NCBI GenBank assembly: GCA_002817055.1
Contig: MUCU01000019.1
Coordinates: forward strand, 1 to 18,962
Origin: SAR202 cluster bacterium Io17-Chloro-G7
Lineage (GTDB): Bacteria; Chloroflexota; Dehalococcoidia; UBA3495
Length of the DNA: 18,962 nucleotides
Reading direction: 5' to 3'
Positions 14,036-18,962 of this stretch are shown here, piece by piece. The translations under genes were made by a program, and so were the position numbers. Positions within the stretch are counted from its first letter, which is position 1; each line of letters opens with the position of its first letter. The notes under the pieces were generated by a model that searched no databases, was not told where the DNA came from, and saw only the letters and a program-made list of their open reading frames with translations.

Positions 14036-14821
14036 TCAGGCCATGAAATCCAGAGCAATCTTGATGAACTCATCGGGCTTTTCAATTGCGGGAACGTGGC
14101 CGCAATTATCTATTATCGAAAGTTTTGATCCCGGAATCGCATTTTTAAACAACTCTCCGCATTCCAACGGCACAAGCTGGTCTTGGCGGCCCCAAACAAT
14201 CTGGGTTGGGATTTTCACCCGGCTCAACAGCGCTGGGAGCCGGCGGTCATGCATGTAGGGTTTCCAACAAATCCGCACCGCCATCTCCCGGTTTAGCTCG
14301 GCTGCTTGTAGCTGCTCAGGAGTTTGCTCTTGCCCGTAAAGCTCCTCGTACTCCGGAGCTTGCTTCGGGTCGTGGAATAGCAGTTCCAGTATCTGGGCAG
14401 GGCTGATTATAAAAATGTCCGTGATCTCACCGCTTTCGGGCTTGATACCGGCGGCATCCACCAGCATCAGCTTGCTAAAGGAATGGTGGCAGGCCACCGC
14501 AATCTCCGCAGCCAGCCAGCCGCCCATGGAAAATCCGATGGCGCGAGCGCCGTCCAGCCCTTGCTTCTCCATGAACCAAGTATAGAAACAGGCCATATCG
14601 TTCATTGTTTCCAGCCAGTCCGGTCTTTCCGACTGGCCATAGCCGGGATGAGACGGAATGTAAACCGTGTATTTATCGGCCAAGGCCTGAGCGTAGCGGG
14701 TCCAACCCGGGTTCCCACCAGCCCCATGCAGAACCAGGAGCGCGTCTCCTGAACCGCCTTTCATAACATGTATCTTGGACCCAGCCACCTCGACAAACTC
14801 TTCCGTGAATGTTGCGGCCAT
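14036..14821 (-). CDS. Alpha/beta hydrolase
   Basis: A 261-residue alpha/beta hydrolase with a complete catalytic set: oxyanion motif 'LHGAGGNPG' (31-39), nucleophile elbow 'GFSMGG' (S98), acid 'GRQDQLVP' (D214) and 'NCGHVPAIEKPDEF' (H242). A cap domain lies between residues 125 and 195. Size and motifs fit esterases, meta-cleavage product hydrolases and lactonases. Lying between two LLM monooxygenases on one strand, it may hydrolyse the ester or lactone they produce; that is inference. The start has AAGGAG 10 bases upstream. No signal peptide. Confidence 0.9.
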   Translation of the reverse strand: MAATFTEEFVEVAGSKIHVMKGGSGDALLVLHGAGGNPGWTRYAQALADKYTVYIPSHPGYGQSERPDWLETMNDMACFYTWFMEKQGLDGARAIGFSMGGWLAAEIAVACHHSFSKLMLVDAAGIKPESGEITDIFIISPAQILELLFHDPKQAPEYEELYGQEQTPEQLQAAELNREMAVRICWKPYMHDRRLPALLSRVKIPTQIVWGRQDQLVPLECGELFKNAIPGSKLSIIDNCGHVPAIEKPDEFIKIALDFMA

Positions 14822-14940
14822 GTTTTTATAACTCCTTATTAGCTTTCAGCTAACAGCGGTCACCAATCAGCTCCTTGTCACCGCCATCAGCTGTTCTATC
14901 ATTCGTGATTGTCCAAAGGCCCCCTCGTAATTGTCCACAA

Positions 14941-14976
14941 TTCCCCCTTTCATAAAGGGGGATATAAGGGGATTTC
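14941..14976. repeat. CCCCCTTT/AAAGGGGG palindromic repeat (copy 4)
   Basis: CCCCCTTT (14943-14950), loop CAT, AAAGGGGG (14954-14961), then ATATAAGGGGATTT. It sits between the LLM gene B stop and the hydrolase start on the minus strand. The CAGC-rich stretch at 14840-14892 beside it resembles the CAGCGG repeats at 538-566. Confidence 0.75.
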
Positions 14977-14984
14977 GTCCTAGC

Positions 14985-16196
14985 CTAGGGCGCCTTCTGG
15001 AACGGGTCAGTGAGCCCCAATTCTTCGCCTATCTCTTTGATAGCGGGCAGCACTTCTTGGCCCATCAACTCCAGGCAACGCATGGAGTCTTCGTGGCTGG
15101 TGTCGCCGTCGTTGGTCCACACACCCAGAATGCCGGGACGTAGCGTGGATAGCATTTCCCTTGTCTTTCGAATTACCGTTTCCGGGCTTCCCACTATCCA
15201 GCGGTCAGCAGCCAGGATTTCCTCATATGGCGCCCTTTCCAGGCCCAATCCCAGGAATGGGTCCTTGCGGATGCGGTCCCGGTACCGGGCCACTCGAGGG
15301 TCTTTTCGGCTGCCGGAATAGCCGACCGGCATCATATAATCCTTGGGCATGGGAACCTGACCAACGCCGATGTTCCCCACCAGGAATCCTCTGGCGGCCT
15401 CGACCGCTTTTTCGTCGGTGTCTTGGACGTGCATTCGCATCAAATAGCCGAAATGCTCCGGCCCCGGGGTGTAGCCGTTCTCTTCTGCCACCTCGGTATA
15501 AATATCCATCATGTCCTTGGTGCCCTGCGGGTCGGTTTCCAGGTAGATGTATGGGTAATGATGCTCGGCGCACCAGACCAGGGTTTCCGGGCTGCCCAAC
15601 CCTGGAATCCACACCGGCGGATGGGGCTTCTGGTACGGCACCTGGAAAGGATTGACCACGCGAAATTGGTAGTGCTTGCCTTCCCATCGGAAGGGGCCCG
15701 GCGTGGTCCATGCCTTCATTACCAGGTCGTGGGCCTCCTCAAACCTCTCCCGGTTATGCAGCGGATTGGTGTTGGTGGCCAGGCTTTCCACTCCGGTGCC
15801 CCGCACGAAGCCCGATACCAGACGTCCCTCGGAAATCATGTCGATTTCGGCCAATTCTTCGGCCAAACGGATAGGGTTGTCTAAGATCGGAAGTGGGTTG
15901 CCCAAAAGAACGATTTTTGGTTTCTTGGTGGACCTGGCCAAGATGGCAGCTTCCAAATTCATGGTGGCGCCCAAACAGGTCGGCGTGTTGTGGTGCTCGT
16001 TGAGCATCAACCCGTCGAAGCCCATCTCTTCGGAGTACTCGTACTCGTCCAAGTACTGGTTGTACTGGCGCGACGCTACTTTGGGGTCGAGGTGGGAATT
16101 GGAGAATGTTAGGCGCACCGCCTGGTTGGGGCTATTCCTAACGTCCTCTTCGGTGTAATTGGTATAGGCTCGTTCCGTGAATCGCATTAAGAACAT
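14985..16196 (-). CDS. LLM-class flavin-dependent oxidoreductase (copy B)
   Basis: A 403-residue luciferase-like monooxygenase, paralog of copy A. Identical or near-identical blocks include 'EMGFDGLMLNEHHNTPTC' (57-74), 'NPIRLAEELAEIDMISEGRL', 'SGFVRGTGVESLATNTNPLH', 'NRERFEEAHDLVMKAWTTPG', 'PFRWEGKHYQFRVVNP' and 'KPHPPVWIPGLGSPETL'. It is 28 residues longer than copy A, mostly by a longer C-terminus (after 'EVLPAIKE') and a small insertion near residue 300. The start is supported by GAGGTG, 4 bases upstream. It is the first gene of the leftward cluster; the palindromic repeat lies between it and the hydrolase. Substrate unknown. Confidence 0.93.
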   Translation of the reverse strand: MFLMRFTERAYTNYTEEDVRNSPNQAVRLTFSNSHLDPKVASRQYNQYLDEYEYSEEMGFDGLMLNEHHNTPTCLGATMNLEAAILARSTKKPKIVLLGNPLPILDNPIRLAEELAEIDMISEGRLVSGFVRGTGVESLATNTNPLHNRERFEEAHDLVMKAWTTPGPFRWEGKHYQFRVVNPFQVPYQKPHPPVWIPGLGSPETLVWCAEHHYPYIYLETDPQGTKDMMDIYTEVAEENGYTPGPEHFGYLMRMHVQDTDEKAVEAARGFLVGNIGVGQVPMPKDYMMPVGYSGSRKDPRVARYRDRIRKDPFLGLGLERAPYEEILAADRWIVGSPETVIRKTREMLSTLRPGILGVWTNDGDTSHEDSMRCLELMGQEVLPAIKEIGEELGLTDPFQKAP

Positions 16197-16431
16197 TTTT
16201 CACCTCTTGATCTACGGTTTCCAGCGGAGAAATTGAATCGCAGGAGAGCAATTGACCCATACAGAAATGAGTGGGCCCGGTCGGTAATTCGTCTTCTCTA
16301 GCATCTTTCCGATGGGCATCGGTGTCGTGAAGCCCTTGGGCCGGTCCGGGTTTCCCAAGATATGCTGGCGGGCCATCCCGCCAATTCGCTAGCATCGAAG
16401 CTCACAAACCCAACAGGCGTTCATCTCCCCG

Positions 16432-16457
16432 GAATCAAACTGCAGAATCAAACTGCA
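16432..16457. repeat. Exact 13-bp tandem duplication
   Basis: GAATCAAACTGCA at 16432-16444 is repeated exactly at 16445-16457 with no gap. It may be a recent slippage event or a paired binding site. Confidence 0.75.
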
Positions 16458-16584
16458 TTGGGGGACTGGCAGAGAATGCTTGCTAATTGGCACAAACTTC
16501 GCTTGCGGCAGTGCCGCCGGGTCTGACCACCGTCCATGCTACTAGTGAAGCCCTTGAGGGTCAAGGAATCTCCCCGGTCAGCCC

Positions 16585-16663
16585 ATCGGAGCCGACTTTT
16601 CGAAGTCAGACTGGCCACTTATCGTAGCCTACTTTACGGAACCCAACTAATCGAAGTTGGCTT
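16585..16663. repeat. Three related 14-bp motifs with hairpins upstream of serA
   Basis: ATCGGAGCCGACTT (16585), ATCGTAGCCTACTT (16621) and ATCGAAGTTGGCTT (16650) follow one pattern, ATCGnAG-YY-nRCTT. Close to them, GACTT-TTCG-AAGTC (16595-16608) and CCAACT-AATCGA-AGTTGG (16643-16660) can form hairpins. They could be operators or RNA structure for serA. Confidence 0.45.
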
Positions 16664-16756
16664 GATGTGATATATTTATACATCTGTTGTAATTTGTACT
16701 CGAAGTTACCAAGAACCCTCTTGCTCCAGGCCAAACATTTATCAGGATAGGAAAAC

Positions 16757-18334
16757 ATGCCCAAAATATTAATCGCCGACCCCATCGCTAAAGAGGGTAT
16801 CGAATTTCTAAAGGGCCACGCCGATGTCGACGTAAAAACCGGCATGAAACCCGAAGAGCTTTTGGAAGTGGTGGGCGAATATGACGCCTTGGTAGTCCGA
16901 AGCGAGACCAAGGTCACTGCCGTTATTATCGAGGCGGCGAAAAAGCTCCAAGTGGTCGGTAGGGCCGGCATCGGCGTGGATAACATCGATCTTGATGCGG
17001 CTACCAGCGCTGGCATAGCCGTGGTTAACGCCCCCACCGGCAATACCTTCGCCGCCGCCGAACATACCCTGGCGCTAATGTTGGCCCTATCAAGAAACAT
17101 TCCCTCGGCCCATCAGTCGATGAAGCAAGGGGAATGGAAACGTGGCGCTTTTATGGGCATCGAGGTCCGAAATAAGACGTTGGGCGTGATTGGCTTGGGC
17201 CGGGTAGGCTCCGAAGTAGCTCGCAGGGCACAAAGTTTTGGGATGCGCCTGATTGCCTACGACCCCTTTGTAGCCCCGGATTATGCTCGCCGTTTGGGGG
17301 CCGAACTATTGTCCTTCGAGGACGTATTAGCCGAGTCGGATTTCATAACCCTGCACACTCCCCTTACTGACAGCAGCCGTAATCTTATTTCCACCCAGGA
17401 GCTGGCGCGGATGAAGCCCAGCGCAAGGTTGATCAACGTGGCTAGAGGTGAACTGGTCGACGAGAATGCCCTGCTGGAAGCCTTGAACAACGATCAGCTG
17501 GCGGGTGTAGCTCTGGATGTGTTCGCCAAAGAGCCGCCCGGACCCAATCCTCTGCTAGACCATCCAAAGGTTGTCATAACCCCTCACCTTGGCGCATCCA
17601 CCCAGGAAGCCCAACGCGAGGTAGCGGTGGAAGCAGCGGAGCAGGTGTTGGCGGTGCTGAAGGGCGAGCCTGCCCGCAATACGGTAAACGCTCCCTTCGT
17701 GGCCCCCGAAGTCCACTCAGTGCTTGAACCATATATACGGGTCGCAACGGTGGTCGGGAAGCTGGTTACCCACCTGGCGGAAGGCCAGTTCGTCGGCGTC
17801 ACTATTAGCTACCTAGGGGAAATCACCCAACACGACACGACAATACTGAAAGCCGCAGTGCTTGCTGGCGTGTTGGGCCCGGTCACCACCGGTCAAGTAA
17901 ACCTGATTAACGCCTCCCGCTTGGCCCAGGAAAGGGGTTTAAGCGTTACCGAGCAGCAAAATTCGGTGGCCCAAGAATATACAAGCTTGATCAGCGCCAC
18001 CCTGGAGACCACCGAGGGCAGGATTACCCTCACGGGCACTTCCATGCGCAACGAGCCCCACATCGTCAAATTCAATGAATATTGGCTGGACATTGTCCCC
18101 AACGTGCCCTACCTATTGTTTGTGGACAACCAAGACCAGCCGGGCTCCATCGGCGCCGTAGGGACGGTGGCCGGACGCCACAACATCAACATTTCTTTCA
18201 TGGAAGTGGGCCGCCTCAACCTCCGGGGACGGGCCATGATGGTGTTGGGGTTGGACGATGAGGTGCCTCCAAACGTGATGGAAGAAATAAACGCCCTTTC
18301 CCACATTTACAACGCCCGCCTGGTAAAGCTATAA
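16757..18334 (+). CDS. serA: D-3-phosphoglycerate dehydrogenase
   Basis: A complete 525-residue long-form PGDH, the first enzyme of serine synthesis (3-phosphoglycerate to 3-phosphohydroxypyruvate, NAD-linked, cytoplasmic). The Rossmann motif is 'GVIGLGRVGSEVARRAQSFG' (143-162), and the catalytic set is R230 ('NVARGELVDENALL'), E259 ('DVFAKEPP') and H277 ('TPHLGASTQEAQ'). Residues ~300-445 are the extra regulatory (ASB) domain and ~450-525 the ACT domain ('DNQDQPGSIGAVGTVAGRHN'), so serine feedback control is likely. The ATG at 16757 has AGGA-TAGGA upstream. It is apparently transcribed alone from its own region with repeat motifs. Confidence 0.97.
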   Translation: MPKILIADPIAKEGIEFLKGHADVDVKTGMKPEELLEVVGEYDALVVRSETKVTAVIIEAAKKLQVVGRAGIGVDNIDLDAATSAGIAVVNAPTGNTFAAAEHTLALMLALSRNIPSAHQSMKQGEWKRGAFMGIEVRNKTLGVIGLGRVGSEVARRAQSFGMRLIAYDPFVAPDYARRLGAELLSFEDVLAESDFITLHTPLTDSSRNLISTQELARMKPSARLINVARGELVDENALLEALNNDQLAGVALDVFAKEPPGPNPLLDHPKVVITPHLGASTQEAQREVAVEAAEQVLAVLKGEPARNTVNAPFVAPEVHSVLEPYIRVATVVGKLVTHLAEGQFVGVTISYLGEITQHDTTILKAAVLAGVLGPVTTGQVNLINASRLAQERGLSVTEQQNSVAQEYTSLISATLETTEGRITLTGTSMRNEPHIVKFNEYWLDIVPNVPYLLFVDNQDQPGSIGAVGTVAGRHNINISFMEVGRLNLRGRAMMVLGLDDEVPPNVMEEINALSHIYNARLVKL

Positions 18335-18646
18335 ATCTGGTAAAGTTTTAACTCCGCTAAGCATAAACCATCGCACCTTCGTTTCGACACCGGTGTCGGC
18401 GAGCGCAACCGGTGTTGTGCCCAAAATCATTTTCCGTACAAATGACACCCCTCAATGAGACTGCGCCTTCCTCGTGGCCATTTCACCCCATTAAGGCCCA
18501 AACCGTTGGCAAGAAGTAAGCGACTATTATTGAGTCGCCTTCCCGACTACTAATCAAAGCAAAGACAAACCGATCCCCGCGCCTGACGTTCGAGTTGGCG
18601 AGCCGGGTAAGTTGAACCGGGCGCCGCGTAAGTTAAACTGGGCACA
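18335..18646. other. Intergenic region between serA and the MFS gene
   Basis: No gene seen. CGACACCGGTGTCG (18385-18398) is a perfect 14-bp palindrome about 50 bases after the serA stop; the related ACCGGTGTTG follows at 18408-18417. It could be a protein site or part of a transcript end. The last 40 bases hold the repeated motif before the MFS gene. Confidence 0.5.
18607..18643 (+). promoter_or_regulatory. Direct repeat and possible leaderless promoter before the MFS gene
   Basis: GTAAGTTGAACCGGGC (18607-18622) and GTAAGTTAAACTGGGC (18628-18643) differ at two positions and are 21 bp apart, two helical turns. Read as a promoter, TTGAAC (18612-18617), 16 bp and TAAACT (18634-18639) end about 7 bases before the ATG, with no Shine-Dalgarno. 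So the mRNA may be leaderless, or the repeats may bind a regulator. Confidence 0.4.
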
Positions 18647-18962
18647 ATGAGCACTACCCCTTTGGGCAACCCCCAACTAGAGACCCAACGAAGATTCCTG
18701 CTGGCTTCTTTAATCTTTGGCCACTCGGCGATTCACTGGTATCAGCAGCTCTTCCCCCTGCTATTGCCCTCAATAAAGGCTACCCTCGGCCTCAATGACG
18801 TAGAAGTCGGCGGCCTGGCTGCGGCGCGGCAAGCCTTCAATGGCCTTCTAATGATGCCGTCGGGGTATGTGGCAGACTCTTTCGTAAAGTACCGTCCCCT
18901 GATTATGGCCTTCGCTCTGGCCACCAGCGGGTTGGCCTACTTACTGGCGGGTATAGCCCAGC
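18647..18962 (+). CDS. MFS transporter, N-terminal part (cut by window end)
   Basis: An open frame of 105 codons running off the window. It begins MSTTPLGNPQLETQRRFLLA, then a hydrophobic helix (about 19-40) with 'FGHSAIHWYQQLFPLLLPSI', a loop 'GLNDVEVGGLAAARQAFNGL' and a second helix. The MFS A-type loop follows ('MMPSGYVADSFVKYRPLI', with the G..aD pattern) and a third helix ('MAFALATSGLAYLLAGIA'). Topology fits a major facilitator permease. Substrate unknown. There is no clear ribosome binding site before the ATG; a nearly leaderless promoter is suggested just upstream. A start codon further inside is possible but would lose the first polar segment. Confidence 0.8.
   Translation, partial: MSTTPLGNPQLETQRRFLLASLIFGHSAIHWYQQLFPLLLPSIKATLGLNDVEVGGLAAARQAFNGLLMMPSGYVADSFVKYRPLIMAFALATSGLAYLLAGIAQ

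Larger units (their letters stand above)
16197..16756. other. Gene-free divergent region between LLM cluster and serA
   Basis: About 560 bases without a credible gene; an 85-codon minus-strand frame (16138-16395) overlaps LLM gene B and has no ribosome site. The region must hold promoters for both flanking transcripts. On the serA side an extended -10-like TGA-TATATT is at about 16668-16676. Repeats at 16432-16457 and 16585-16663 are listed separately. Confidence 0.45.

Noticed and set aside
16138..16395. Leftward 85-codon ORF upstream of LLM gene B
   Set aside because: Overlaps the gene start in another frame, no ribosome site, no recognisable domain.

Overview
The window looks like chromosomal DNA of an uncultured bacterium of moderate GC content, most likely a Chloroflexota member of the SAR202 / Dehalococcoidia type. 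This lineage call is inference. It rests on the gene mix: two paralogous luciferase-like flavin monooxygenases, an Ldh_2-type dehydrogenase, a GlcG/HbpS protein, an NHL propeller protein, and membrane-anchored surface proteins of archaeal pilin/FlaF style. There is no rRNA or tRNA to confirm it.

Layout. 1-821: a GlcG/HbpS gene, then a palindromic repeat and a three-copy 52-bp tandem repeat. 822-3045: a complete 2.2-kb IS1595-family element with 22-bp inverted ends (one mismatch) and a 9-bp target duplication, inserted in the loop of another copy of that palindromic repeat. Besides the transposase it carries four small passenger genes: a coiled-coil/winged-helix protein, a 20-residue membrane microprotein with an exceptionally long Shine-Dalgarno, and two short unknown proteins. 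3160-5196: a PuuE-like polysaccharide deacetylase and a six-bladed NHL propeller protein, both rightward. 5369-9267, leftward: an M42-type aminopeptidase, a pilin/FlaF-like surface protein, a small two-helix membrane protein and a DPM1-like glycosyltransferase. 9585-10661: a rightward Ldh_2 oxidoreductase. 10844-12075: a glycerol-dehydrogenase-family gene broken by one frameshift in a homopolymer. 12430-16196: a leftward catabolic-looking cluster in the order LLM monooxygenase, alpha/beta hydrolase, LLM monooxygenase, DUF3303-like small protein. 16757-18334: serA. 18647 to the end: the start of an MFS transporter.

How the genes may work together. The LLM/hydrolase cluster, the Ldh_2 enzyme, the GlcG protein and the deacetylase fit oxidation of organic acids, ketones or amides, but no substrate can be read from the sequence. 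The strongest new observation is the IS1595 element: its exact boundaries, its insertion into a palindromic repeat, and its compact passenger cassette bracketed by long hairpins.

Limits: all family assignments are from reading the translations by eye. No database search, structure prediction or RNA folding was run.
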